Part shown: positions 7,791 through 15,882 of the stretch, one piece after another
How positions within the stretch are numbered: position 1 is the stretch's first letter
How the letters are laid out: each line of letters starts with the position of its first letter
Origin: Ardenticatenaceae bacterium
Lineage (GTDB): Bacteria > Chloroflexota > Anaerolineae > Promineifilales > Promineifilaceae
DNA length: 64,000 bases
Direction: 5' to 3'
Assembly: GCA_020634495.1 (NCBI GenBank)
Contig: JACKBR010000014.1
Location: forward strand, 36,626 to 100,625
Notes under the pieces: model-generated
Told to the model about the DNA's origin: nothing
What the model saw: the letters and a program-made list of their open reading frames with translations, nothing else
The model's database searches: none
Position numbers and translations under genes: made by a program

Positions 7791-8573
7791 CTAGCGCTCC
7801 TTGGCGATTTGTTTGGCAATATTGCGATAGGCGTTGGCTCCTTGCCCGGCGCTATCGTAGGTGATAATGCTTTGTCCGGCGACGGCGCTTTCGGCGAAAC
7901 GGACAGAGCGCTTCACAATTGGCTCAAAGATGCGAATGCCATCGCCGTACTGGTTGTCGATGGCCGCCAGGATGTCGCGGGTGAGGGTGGTTCGGGTGTC
8001 GGCCATCGTGAGCAAAATGCCTTCGATGATTAAATCGGGGTTGAGTTTTTTGCGCCGCACGGTTTCGATGCTGGAGAGGATCATGAGTGCGCCGCGGGCA
8101 GCCAGGTATTCAGTTTGGATGGGGATGATGACGCTAGAAGCGGCCGTTAGCGCATTAACTACCAACAGACCCAAAGAAGGATTGCAGTCGATGAGCACAT
8201 AATCGTACAAATTTTGTACATTGCTCAAGATGGTAGCCAGAACACGTTCCCGGCTAAGGGTATTGATAAGCGATAGCTCAATAAGGCTAAGTTCTGCCTG
8301 CGACGGCAGGAGGTGGAACTTTTCGTCCGTTTCGTAAATAGAGCCTAAAACATCACTTTCGTAGCCATCGATCTCGGCTTTGAAGGCGTCGTAGATGGTT
8401 GGACTTAGGTTGTCTGGGTCGAAGCCAGCGTGTTGGGTAAGGTTGCACTGCGGGTCCAGGTCTACAGCCAGAACGCGGTGGCCCATTTCACCAAGCGCAG
8501 CGGCCAGGTTGATGGTGGTAGTGGTTTTGCCCACCCCACCTTTTTGCATCGCAACGGCAATAATTTTGGTCAT
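7791..8573 (-). CDS. parA: ParA-family ATPase
   Basis: 260 residues. The deviant Walker A is KGGVGKTT (residues 11-18), followed by VLAVDLDPQCNLT and the Walker B-like YVLIDCNPSLGLL. The length and short N-terminus fit chromosomal ParA/Soj rather than plasmid ParA with an HTH extension. It is an ATP-dependent DNA-binding switch that moves ParB-parS complexes on the nucleoid. AAGGAG sits six bases before the ATG. The stop is separated from the parB ATG by one base, so they are co-translated. A copy of the dispersed leader repeat and palindrome copy 3 occupy the upstream region. Confidence 0.93.
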   Translation of the reverse strand: MTKIIAVAMQKGGVGKTTTTINLAAALGEMGHRVLAVDLDPQCNLTQHAGFDPDNLSPTIYDAFKAEIDGYESDVLGSIYETDEKFHLLPSQAELSLIELSLINTLSRERVLATILSNVQNLYDYVLIDCNPSLGLLVVNALTAASSVIIPIQTEYLAARGALMILSSIETVRRKKLNPDLIIEGILLTMADTRTTLTRDILAAIDNQYGDGIRIFEPIVKRSVRFAESAVAGQSIITYDSAGQGANAYRNIAKQIAKER

Positions 8574-8577
8574 CGCT

Positions 8578-8690
8578 TCTCCTTCGATAATTAAAAACGG
8601 AACACGGAGTTACACAGAGAAGCCACAGAGTTGCACAGAGAATTTAATAGAAATCTGTTAAATCTGCGTCATCTGCAAGTGCAACTTGTG
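8578..8690 (-). repeat. Dispersed leader repeat, parA copy
   Basis: On the minus strand this region reads GCAGAT.. followed by repeated CTCTGTG/AACTC blocks and ends in CCGTTTTTAATTATC directly before the parA ribosome-binding site AAGGAG. The same block order occurs upstream of the VOC gene (15597-15840). The orientation relative to the downstream gene is the same. Confidence 0.7.
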
Positions 8691-8753
8691 CCAATTTGTG
8701 GTTTTGATTTTGCCAGTAAACAATAACACGAAGGGATAGGGGCGTCAAAGAAG

Positions 8754-8771
8754 TGTCAACCGGGGTTGACA
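8754..8771. promoter_or_regulatory. TGTCAACCGGGGTTGACA palindrome (copy 3 of 3)
   Basis: Arms TGTCAACC and GGTTGACA around GG. It lies about 180 bases upstream of parA, on the opposite side of parAB from copies 1 and 2. Confidence 0.55.
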
Positions 8772-8886
8772 TCAGGTTTTTGAGAAATTTGCATTCGTTT
8801 TACCCAGAGGTAAGTCAGGTAATTTGACCAATTTTGTCACATTTTTATTGTTGAGGGTGTACAATGCGGTTTAAATTGCGTAAAAT

Positions 8887-8925
8887 ATAACGCACCGTGT
8901 TATAATTGATAACGCATTGTGTTAT
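8887..8925. promoter_or_regulatory. Twin operator ATAACGCAYYGTGTTAT overlapping a -10 box
   Basis: Two 17-base inverted repeats, ATAACGCACCGTGTTAT (8887-8903) and ATAACGCATTGTGTTAT (8909-8925), with centres 22 bases apart, about two helical turns. A TATAAT (8901-8906) lies across the end of the first, with a weak TTGCGT upstream. This is the classic layout of a repressor-controlled promoter. It precedes the GMC oxidoreductase; the regulator is not in the window or is not recognisable. Confidence 0.65.
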
Positions 8926-8992
8926 ATGCAATTTTTTAGTGGTTGGATGGCGGTGTTTTGAGGATACGGCCGTCTACCAAATCGGGTTAAAA

Positions 8993-10768
8993 ATGAGCCA
9001 ATCTTCCCCTAAACCTGTTGCAGAAAGTGATGATGTATTTGATTTTGTCATTGTTGGGTCTGGCTTTGGCGGTAGCGTTTCGGCCATGCGCCTGACAGAA
9101 AAAGGGTACCGCGTGCTGGTGCTGGAACGTGGCAAACGGTATCAGGCTAAAGATTTCCCCAAAAGTAACTGGAATATCTTTAAATATTTGTGGCAGCCTG
9201 CCTTGCGCTGTTTTGGCATCATGGGCGTTAACTTTTTAGATGACATGATGATTTTGAATGGCAGCGGCGTGGGCGGCGGCAGTTTGGTGTATGCCAGCAC
9301 CCACATCGAGCCGGGCGAAGGGTTTTATGAAGCGCCAGAGTGGGTTGACCTGGCCAACTGGCGGTTTGAGCTGGCACCCCATTTTAGGACAGCCAACCGG
9401 ATGCTGGGCGTGCGGGAAAATCCACTGTTTTGGCCAGCCGATTTCCGGCTGCAAGAGATTGCCAATGAGGTGGGGCAGGGGCATACGTTCAAACCCACGC
9501 CCGTTGCCATTTACTTTGGTGATCCGGGCGAGACGGTGCCAGACCCGTTTTTTGGCGGGGAAGGGCCTGAACGAGCGGGCTGCATTCACTGTGGTGGCTG
9601 TATGGTAGGCTGCCAGCACAATGCCAAAAATACGCTGGACAAAAATTACCTCTATTTTGCCGAGAAGTGGGGGGCGGAGGTGCGTTCTGAGGCAAATGTG
9701 TTGGGGATACGGCCGTTATACGGCCCACAACCAGGCGCAGCACGGTACGAAATTGAGTACGAAAAAGTGACTGACTGGCTCTTTAAGCGCAGGCAGCAGG
9801 TGCAGGCCCGCCATGTTATTGTGTCGGCTGGGGTGCTGGGCACGGTGAACCTGCTGCTAAAATGCCGCGACGAAACGAAAACTTTGCCGCTGTTGTCGCA
9901 GCGGTTGGGCTGGATGGTGCGCAGTAACAGCGAAGCCTTGATGGGCGTGACCGCGCGCGAAGGCGAGGTGGATTATTCTAAAGGTGTGGCCATCACCTCT
10001 CATTTTTGGCTGGATGAGGTGACAAGCGTGGAGCCAGTGCGCTACCCGCGTGGCTCCTCGCTGATGCGCAACCTGGCCGTGCCGCTGGTGAGTTTGCAGG
10101 GCGGTGGCTGGCGTCGCTTTGGGCGTTTTTTGGTGGAAGGGGTGAAACGGCCGTACGATTTCCTCAAAACCCGCTTCTTGCCCGATTGGGCCAGAGATTC
10201 CACAATTTTACTCATTATGCAAACGGCCGAAAACCGGATGCGGCTCAAGCGGGGACGCAGTTTGTTTACCCTGTTCCGTCGCGGTCTGGTAAGCGAGCGG
10301 GATGACAGCCTGCCCATTCCCGCTGTCATTGACGCCGGGCGTTCTGTAGTGAACCGGTTTGCTGAGAAAATCAATGGCATTCCCCAGTCCACCGTAAACG
10401 AAGTGCTGCTGGAAACACCGTCCACCGCCCACATTTTGGGGGGCTGTGGCATTGCCGCCAATGATGCGCAGGGCGTCATCGATACCCATCACCAGGTTTT
10501 TAACTATCCTGGCCTGTTTGTGGCGGATGGCTCGGTGATTCCGGCCAATTTAGGCGTAAACCCCAGCCTGACCATCACGGCCATGACGGAACGAGCCATG
10601 AGCCTGATTCCTGCGGCGGAAGAGGCCGAGTTGATACGGCCGTTAACCGCCCCAACTCACCTACCAGAACCCGCCCCGGAAAACGGCCGTCGCCAGCGGA
10701 TTTTTGCCTGGGCAGGATTGGCCGCCTTGGTGGGAATGTTATTATTTGGCTGGTGGAAGAAGCGGTAA
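8993..10768 (+). CDS. GMC-type FAD oxidoreductase with C-terminal membrane anchor
   Basis: 592 residues from ATG 8993; the upstream in-frame start would run through the operator. The Rossmann FAD motif is VGSGFGGS (21-28), then LVLERGKRY. A cysteine-rich loop GCIHCGGCMVGC lies near residue 200. The C-terminal GMC half has TAHILGGCGIA and GLFVADGSVIPANLGVNPSLTI. The last 25 residues are hydrophobic, ending in GWWKKR, as in a tail-anchored protein. This resembles cholesterol-oxidase/long-chain alcohol oxidase GMC enzymes, so it probably oxidises a lipophilic alcohol at the membrane. The next gene, an aldehyde dehydrogenase with the same kind of anchor, would take the aldehyde on to acid. The substrate is inferred, not shown. 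Confidence 0.82.
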   Translation: MSQSSPKPVAESDDVFDFVIVGSGFGGSVSAMRLTEKGYRVLVLERGKRYQAKDFPKSNWNIFKYLWQPALRCFGIMGVNFLDDMMILNGSGVGGGSLVYASTHIEPGEGFYEAPEWVDLANWRFELAPHFRTANRMLGVRENPLFWPADFRLQEIANEVGQGHTFKPTPVAIYFGDPGETVPDPFFGGEGPERAGCIHCGGCMVGCQHNAKNTLDKNYLYFAEKWGAEVRSEANVLGIRPLYGPQPGAARYEIEYEKVTDWLFKRRQQVQARHVIVSAGVLGTVNLLLKCRDETKTLPLLSQRLGWMVRSNSEALMGVTAREGEVDYSKGVAITSHFWLDEVTSVEPVRYPRGSSLMRNLAVPLVSLQGGGWRRFGRFLVEGVKRPYDFLKTRFLPDWARDSTILLIMQTAENRMRLKRGRSLFTLFRRGLVSERDDSLPIPAVIDAGRSVVNRFAEKINGIPQSTVNEVLLETPSTAHILGGCGIAANDAQGVIDTHHQVFNYPGLFVADGSVIPANLGVNPSLTITAMTERAMSLIPAAEEAELIRPLTAPTHLPEPAPENGRRQRIFAWAGLAALVGMLLFGWWKKR

Positions 10769-10810
10769 AGTGGAACTAAAATGCTGTCTGGTAAGTAAGG
10801 AGTGTAACCC

Positions 10811-12472
10811 ATGGGAACAACAGCCGAAGTGATTAAGGGTAAACCATTGAACGGGAAAGCGGAATTTTTGCCGTTTGTTAATCCGGCGACGAATGAGCAG
10901 TTTGGCTCTGTGCCAATGACAACGGCCGTTCAGGTGCAAAATGCCCGGCGAGAAATGGCCGCCGCAGCCCAAACCTGGGCCGCTAAATCAGTCAAAGAGC
11001 GGGTGCGCATTGTGCGCAAGCTGCAAGCGCTGCTGATTGATGAGATGGATGAGATTACGGCCGTTATGAATAAAGACAACGGCAAAAGCCGCCAGGATGC
11101 CCTGGCAGAACTTTTTATGAGCGTCGATCTCATAAACCAGTATTGCAATCGAGCGCCACACTGGCTGCGCCGCCGTCGTATCTCCTCTGGCTTGCAAATT
11201 TTCAAGCGCTGCTACATTGAGCAGCATCCGCATGGGGTGGTGGGCATTATTGGGCCTTGGAATTACCCGCTGGTACTCATTGTGCCGCCCATGATTTCGG
11301 CTTTGCTGGCTGGCAACACGGTGTTGGTGAAGCCCTCAGAAGTAACGGCTGCAACGGGTGTGCTGGTTGAGCAGCTCTTCCAAAAAGTGCCGGAGCTGGC
11401 CCCCTTCGTACGGTTTTTGCATGGAGACGGCCGTGTTGGCGCTGCCCTGGTGCAATCCAAGCCAGACCTCATCTTCCTGACAGGATCAACCAAAACTGGA
11501 CGCCTGGTAATGAAAACGGCCGCTGAAAATATGACACCCGTCATTTGCGAACTGGGCGGCAAAGACCCCATGATTGTCTTGGAAGATGCCAACATTGAGG
11601 CCGCAGCGCGTTGGGGAGCCTGGGGCGCATTTTACAACACCGGGCAAACTTGCATGGCGGTCGAACGCATTTATGTGGTTCATTCAGTCTATGATCGCTT
11701 CTTGGAAGCATTTTTGGAAGAAACGGCCAAATTGAAGCAAGGGTACAGCCCAGAAATTGATAATCCTAACGATCTTGGCCCACTCACTTTCCAGCGGCAG
11801 GTGAACATTATTGAAGACCATGTGCAGGACGCCCTGGCAAAAGGGGCACACATTGTCTATGGCGGCAAGCGTGAAGGGCTGTACATGGAGCCAACGGTGA
11901 TGGTAAACGTGGACCACAGCATGAAAATTATGCGCGAGGAAACGTTTGGCCCCGTTGTCCCCATCATGATGGTGGATGATGAACGGCACGCCATTCAGTT
12001 AGCCAATGATTCCAATTTGGGGCTGAGCGCCTCTGTGTGGAGCAAAAATTTGGCGCGTGCTGAACGGGTGGCCCACCAACTGTATGTGGGATCGGTCAAT
12101 ATCAATGACACAATGTCCCATTTTGCCATTCCCCGGCTGCCGTTTGGCGGTGTGAAGGAGTCTGGCATTGGCCGCACGCATGGCAAAAAGGATTTGCTGC
12201 AATTTACCCAAACGCGGGCTTTTGTGGTAGGTAATCCGCCGCTGCCCTTTGACATTGCCACTATTTTGCGCCAGCCGGGCAATTACAAGTTGGGCGCGGG
12301 CATCATTCATCTGGCCTTTGGCACCTCAGCCAAACAGCGGCTGAAGCCAGTTGTAGAACTGCTGGAAGAGAAGGAAATAAAGCCGAAAGCTAAGAAGATG
12401 GGAACGGCCGTTGGCCTAACGGCCGCTTTGGGAGCCGCCATTCTCGCTTTTGTGCTGCGTACGCGAAAATAG
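10811..12472 (+). CDS. Tail-anchored aldehyde dehydrogenase
   Basis: 553 residues. The ALDH signature is complete: NAD-binding GIIGPWNYPL, general base Glu247 (ICELGGKDP), nucleophile Cys281 (YNTGQTCMAVER) and EETFGPVVPI. Residues about 530-549 (VGLTAALGAAILAFVL) form one membrane helix followed by RTRK. This matches the architecture of ALDH3-type fatty aldehyde dehydrogenases, with a C-terminal anchor facing the cytoplasm. AAGGAG lies eight bases before the ATG. It follows the GMC oxidoreductase after 42 bases and is probably in its operon, under the twin operator. Together they would turn a fatty or isoprenoid alcohol into acid. Confidence 0.9.
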   Translation: MGTTAEVIKGKPLNGKAEFLPFVNPATNEQFGSVPMTTAVQVQNARREMAAAAQTWAAKSVKERVRIVRKLQALLIDEMDEITAVMNKDNGKSRQDALAELFMSVDLINQYCNRAPHWLRRRRISSGLQIFKRCYIEQHPHGVVGIIGPWNYPLVLIVPPMISALLAGNTVLVKPSEVTAATGVLVEQLFQKVPELAPFVRFLHGDGRVGAALVQSKPDLIFLTGSTKTGRLVMKTAAENMTPVICELGGKDPMIVLEDANIEAAARWGAWGAFYNTGQTCMAVERIYVVHSVYDRFLEAFLEETAKLKQGYSPEIDNPNDLGPLTFQRQVNIIEDHVQDALAKGAHIVYGGKREGLYMEPTVMVNVDHSMKIMREETFGPVVPIMMVDDERHAIQLANDSNLGLSASVWSKNLARAERVAHQLYVGSVNINDTMSHFAIPRLPFGGVKESGIGRTHGKKDLLQFTQTRAFVVGNPPLPFDIATILRQPGNYKLGAGIIHLAFGTSAKQRLKPVVELLEEKEIKPKAKKMGTAVGLTAALGAAILAFVLRTRK

Positions 12473-12475
12473 AGA

Positions 12476-12525
12476 ATTTCCCCGGAAACTGTTACAAGGT
12501 TGCTCATTGGAGTTTCCGGGGAAAT
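12476..12525. terminator. Bidirectional hairpin between convergent genes
   Basis: Perfect 15-bp stem ATTTCCCCGGAAACT (12476-12490) with 12511-12525 and a 20-base loop. It separates the aldehyde dehydrogenase and htrA stops. No long T-run follows, so it may be a weak or factor-assisted terminator. Confidence 0.6.
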
Positions 12526-12533
12526 GTAATTGA

Positions 12534-13745
12534 TTAGCTTGAAGCGGGGCGCGCCGCAAGCGTGACGTTGATCGTTTGCGGTTGCCCATCCCGCAAAATT
12601 TGCAGCTCAATCGTTTGCCCAACCACCGTTTGCTGTACCAAATAGCCCAACAAATCATCAAATTCCACAATGGGTTGGTTGTCCACACCAATGATGACGT
12701 CTGGATTGTTGCCGCCGCGCAAGCCAGCGGCCGCTGCTGGCCCGCCGCCGATGACATCGCCAATGAAAATGCCTGTTTGATCTGTTGCGAGTCCCAGGGC
12801 AACGGCCGTATCCGCCGTGAGTATTTGGCCAGAAATCCCCAGCCACGGCGTTTCAACACGGCCGTTGGCAATAATTTGCGGCACAATGTTGCGCACAATA
12901 TTGGCAGGCACAGCATAGCCAATGCCCGAAGAAGCCCGCACCGGCGATTCGATGGCCGTGTTGACGCCAATGACCTCACCATGCAAATTGAGCAGCGGCC
13001 CGCCAGAGTTGCCGGGATTAATCGCTGCGTCCGTTTGAATGATGTCGGGAATTTGGAAAGAAGTGCCATTGGGGCCAACCGCGCCGGGGAATAAGCGGTC
13101 CAGCGCAGAAACAATGCCGGTGGTCATGCTGCTTTGCAGGCCAAACGGGCTGCCGATGGCGATGACAATCTGCCCCACCTTCAGCGCGTCAGAATCAGCC
13201 AGGCTGACGGGGATGATGTCGCTAATTTCGCCGGGATCGACTTGAATCACCGCCAAATCGGACGAGGGATCGGTGCCAACAATGGTGGCAGGAAGCTGAC
13301 GGCCGTCCTCAAAATTGACCACGATGCTGCCGCCGCCTTCGACAACGTGGTTGTTCGTCACAATGTGGCCATTGTTGTCGAACAGGAAACCGGAGCCTTG
13401 CCCGCTGCCAACAATGATGTTGACGACAGCAGGATTTACTTGTTCATACACCGAGATAAACGCCTGTTCTTGTTCAAATAGATTGACGAGCGGGTCGTTG
13501 ACGGCCGTTTCTTCCACAGTTGTGACCGGGGTGGTGGGTTCGACGGCCGTTTCGCCCACATTTTCTTCTGCCTGCAAAACGGCCGTGTCTGGCGTGGATT
13601 CGTCGGTGAGGGTGTTGACGGGTTGCGTGATGGGATCGGTAACGGCCGTTTCTGCCGGGCTGCAAGCGGCCAGCGTTAACGACAGCACAATAAGAATAGG
13701 GAGCCAGGATAACTTTACAAAACGTTTACGAACTGGATGAATCAT
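12534..13745 (-). CDS. htrA: HtrA/DegP-type trypsin-like serine protease, lipoprotein
   Basis: 403 residues. The lipoprotein signal ends in LAAC at Cys28. A low-complexity Thr/Glu/Val linker (about 30-85) is followed by the protease domain with His133 (VTNNHVVEGG), Asp163 (SSDLAVIQVD) and Ser247 (NPGNSGGPLL), then one PDZ domain (GLRGGNNPDVIIGVDNQPI). It is an extracytoplasmic quality-control protease, here tethered to the membrane by lipid. GGAGG lies five bases before the ATG. Four octamer copies in the linker each encode Thr-Ala-Val (residues 33-35, 54-56, 66-68 and 80-82), so the tether has grown out of the repeat. It is divergent from rph. Confidence 0.93.
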   Translation of the reverse strand: MIHPVRKRFVKLSWLPILIVLSLTLAACSPAETAVTDPITQPVNTLTDESTPDTAVLQAEENVGETAVEPTTPVTTVEETAVNDPLVNLFEQEQAFISVYEQVNPAVVNIIVGSGQGSGFLFDNNGHIVTNNHVVEGGGSIVVNFEDGRQLPATIVGTDPSSDLAVIQVDPGEISDIIPVSLADSDALKVGQIVIAIGSPFGLQSSMTTGIVSALDRLFPGAVGPNGTSFQIPDIIQTDAAINPGNSGGPLLNLHGEVIGVNTAIESPVRASSGIGYAVPANIVRNIVPQIIANGRVETPWLGISGQILTADTAVALGLATDQTGIFIGDVIGGGPAAAAGLRGGNNPDVIIGVDNQPIVEFDDLLGYLVQQTVVGQTIELQILRDGQPQTINVTLAARPASS

Positions 13746-13865
13746 TTTGCCTCCAAATAGAATGTGAATTGAGTAAATTTGATATTGGTTGCAGTTTGGC
13801 AGGCAATTGCAAAAAATGTGTAAAACGTGGCTGAGTGTGGCTTAATAGGATTGTGAGTGCTGGGT

Positions 13866-13940
13866 GAGGAGAGTGAAAAGTGATAAGTGATAAGTGATAA
13901 GTTGCCACTCTTTTCACTTCACTTTTTACTTTTCACTGGC
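13866..13940. repeat. AGTGATAAGTGATA direct repeats and TTTTCACTT tract
   Basis: Between the divergent htrA and rph genes, GTGATAA is repeated three times in tandem (13878-13900 region), followed by CACTTTTCAC-type complementary sequence. The two halves can form a long hairpin. A similar TTTTCACTTTTTACTTTTCAC tract lies at 47827-47848. No gene is seen in this 230-base gap. Confidence 0.5.
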
Positions 13941-13974
13941 TCACTGGTAAGATTGCGGACAAGGACAGTAAGAT

Positions 13975-14697
13975 ATGAAAAGAGCAGACGGCCGTTCCCC
14001 AAATGAATTACGACCCATCACCTTTGTTCCCCATTTCACAAAAATGGCAGAAGGCTCTGTTTTGGCCAAATTTGGCGAAACCCACGTGCTGTGCAACGTG
14101 ACGCTTGAAGAGAGCTTGCCGCCGTGGCTGCGCAACCAGCCAGAACCACACGGCTGGCTAACAGCCGAATATGCCATGCTGCCGCGCAGCACGCAGCAGC
14201 GCACCCGGCGCGAGCAGCGCTGGCCCAAGGGTCGCACGCAAGAAATCTCCCGCCTCATTGGGCGCAGCTTGCGCATGGCGCTGGATTTGTCACTGTTGGG
14301 CGAACGTACGCTCACGGTAGATTGCGATGTGTTGCAAGCGGACGGCGGCACACGCACCACAGCCATTTGTGGCGGTTGGGTGGCGTTGCAGCTGGCGCTG
14401 CGCCCGCTCATTGCCCAGGGGGTTTTGCCAGCCGCTGTTAACCGGCAGCAGATTGCAGCCATTAGCGTGGGGGTGGTCGATGGCACGCCGCTGCTAGATT
14501 TACCTTACGTAGAAGACGTTGCGGCTGAAGTTGATATGAATGTTGTGATGACTGGCGGCGGTTTGTTGGTGGAGGTGCAAGGCACGGGGGAAAAAGCGCC
14601 GTTTAGCCGCACTGAATTTGACCAATTATTGACGCTGGCAGAGCAGGGGATCATGCAGATTACGGCCGTTCAGGAACAAATTGTGAGTAGCTCATAA
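13975..14697 (+). CDS. rph: Ribonuclease PH
   Basis: 240 residues, the usual length. It begins with the family signature RADGRSPNELRPI, followed by GSVLAKFGETHVLCNVT, RTRREQRWPKGRTQEISRLIGRSLR and the phosphate-binding DCDVLQADGGTRT. It is a phosphorolytic 3'-5' exoribonuclease that trims tRNA 3' ends and forms a hexameric ring. AAGGA precedes the start. The octamer encodes the DGR in the N-terminal signature, one of the conserved residues of the family. The gene stands alone and is followed by a DUF983 gene on the same strand. Confidence 0.96.
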   Translation: MKRADGRSPNELRPITFVPHFTKMAEGSVLAKFGETHVLCNVTLEESLPPWLRNQPEPHGWLTAEYAMLPRSTQQRTRREQRWPKGRTQEISRLIGRSLRMALDLSLLGERTLTVDCDVLQADGGTRTTAICGGWVALQLALRPLIAQGVLPAAVNRQQIAAISVGVVDGTPLLDLPYVEDVAAEVDMNVVMTGGGLLVEVQGTGEKAPFSRTEFDQLLTLAEQGIMQITAVQEQIVSSS

Positions 14698-14784
14698 TTA
14701 ATTGCGACGCACATAAATTTCGTGTAGTATTCGAGGAAAACGGCCGTTTTTGCCCTAAAATCGGCCAAAATTCGGGGAAAACCA

Positions 14785-15162
14785 TTGAAAACAGCCACCC
14801 AGCAACCCAAACCAAACTGGCTAAAAGCCATCTTGCAGATGAAATGTCCCAACTGTCGGCAGGGTCGTGTGTTCCATAAGCCGCTGCGTATGAATGAAGA
14901 TTGTCCGCAATGCGGCATTCATTTTGAGCGTGAGGATGGCTACTTTATGATGGCGGTTTTTGTGGGGTATGTGATGAGTTTTTTCATTGCCGTGCCCGCC
15001 ATTGTGATTTTGTATTTTACGATACGGCCGTCCATCTGGGGCTATGTCATTGGGGCAACGGTGGCGTTATTGCTGGCTTCTCCGCTTGTCTTCCACTACG
15101 CTCGCGTCGTTTGGCTGTTCATTGACCAACTGCTGGACCCTCGACCCGAATCGAGATACTAG
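14785..15162 (+). CDS. DUF983 membrane protein with zinc-ribbon-like cysteines
   Basis: 125 residues starting at TTG 14785, with a weak CGGGG upstream; the next ATG would remove the conserved N-terminus. CPNCRQGRVF and CPQCGIHF form two CxxC pairs near residues 21-50, followed by two membrane helices (FVGYVMSFFIAVPAIVILYF and GATVALLLASPLVF). This is the DUF983 layout, a family of unknown function in many bacteria. Its cysteines face the cytosol by the usual topology. No operon partner is clear. Confidence 0.8.
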   Translation: MKTATQQPKPNWLKAILQMKCPNCRQGRVFHKPLRMNEDCPQCGIHFEREDGYFMMAVFVGYVMSFFIAVPAIVILYFTIRPSIWGYVIGATVALLLASPLVFHYARVVWLFIDQLLDPRPESRY

Positions 15163-15211
15163 CTTGCCCAAAGGAACTCTGCCGGTAAGCCAGCGCCGAT
15201 CACGCTTCACG

Positions 15212-15580
15212 CTAGTCGTGGCTCTCAATAGAAAAAGGATTCCCTTCAGGGTCGCGGCCATCGCAGACCCAAACGCCAGGCGCAGCCGAGCGCACTTCAT
15301 CGATGCTGACGCCTTTTGCCACCAGCTCGGCCCGCGCCGAGTGAATGTCATCCACGCCAAAGACGATTTTGGGTGTATCGGCTCCCAGCCGCTGCTGCCC
15401 GCCACCGTGCAGCGCCAGCAGCACCCCACCAGCATCCAAAGTAACCCAAAATTGATCGGCGTAACTTTCTAATCCAGCGGGATACGACACGGGCAAGCCA
15501 AGCGTATCCCGATAGAACCGCACCTGGGCATTCATATCTGCCACATACACAATGATTTCAATTAACCCATTTGTTTTCAT
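15212..15580 (-). CDS. VOC-superfamily (glyoxalase/bleomycin-resistance-like) protein
   Basis: 122 residues with the paired beta-alpha-beta-beta-beta repeat. It opens IEIIVYVADMNAQVRFYRDTLG and closes with VCDGRDPEGNPFSI, both typical of the VOC fold. The metal-binding positions are incomplete by eye, so it could be a dioxygenase-like, lyase-like or binding-only member. AAGGAG lies eight bases before the ATG. The upstream 250 bases are two tandem units of the dispersed leader repeat, in the same orientation as at parA and the 63.9-kb methyltransferase. Confidence 0.8.
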   Translation of the reverse strand: MKTNGLIEIIVYVADMNAQVRFYRDTLGLPVSYPAGLESYADQFWVTLDAGGVLLALHGGGQQRLGADTPKIVFGVDDIHSARAELVAKGVSIDEVRSAAPGVWVCDGRDPEGNPFSIESHD

Positions 15581-15596
15581 GATCTATCTCCTTCGA

Positions 15597-15840
15597 AAAT
15601 AATTTAACCGCGGAGAACGCGGAGAACGCAGAGAAAAATTTGGTAAATCTGCGCAATCTGCTGATTTTCATTCATGGTGTTGAGCTTGGGCTCATGAAGT
15701 CTTCTTTGATAATAAAAAGCGGAACACGGAGTTTCACAGAGAAAGCGCAGAGTTTCACAGAGAATTCAGAGAACAATCTACGTAATCTGCGGATTTTCAT
15801 TCATGGTGCTGAACTTGCGCTCATGAAGTCTCCTAAGAAC
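15597..15840 (-). repeat. Two tandem units of the dispersed leader repeat, VOC copy
   Basis: Bases 15597-15699 are, on the minus strand, almost identical (one difference seen in about 100 bases) to 63736-63840 on the plus strand. A second diverged unit follows at 15700-15838. Each unit contains an AGGAGACTTCATG or AGAAGACTTCATG block and a seven-codon open frame M-S-[AP]-S-S-[TA]-P. The 300-base gap between the VOC gene and the lipoprotein at 15883 holds nothing else. Confidence 0.85.
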
Positions 15841-15882
15841 AAATAGAACACACGTTCCGCATTGTAACAGGAGATGGCCCAA

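Noticed and set aside
8906..8992. Upstream extension of the GMC oxidoreductase start
   Set aside because: The extra 29 codons run through the operator and octamer and lack any family similarity; the ATG at 8993 is nearer the FAD motif at the usual distance.
13866..13940. A short CRISPR-like array from GTGATAA repeats
   Set aside because: Units are seven bases with no spacers and no cas genes; it is a simple tandem repeat and hairpin.
15640..15846. Plus-strand open frame beside the VOC gene
   Set aside because: It is the complement of the leader repeat (TEKAQSFTEN-type spurious peptide), with no ribosome-binding site and no conserved family.
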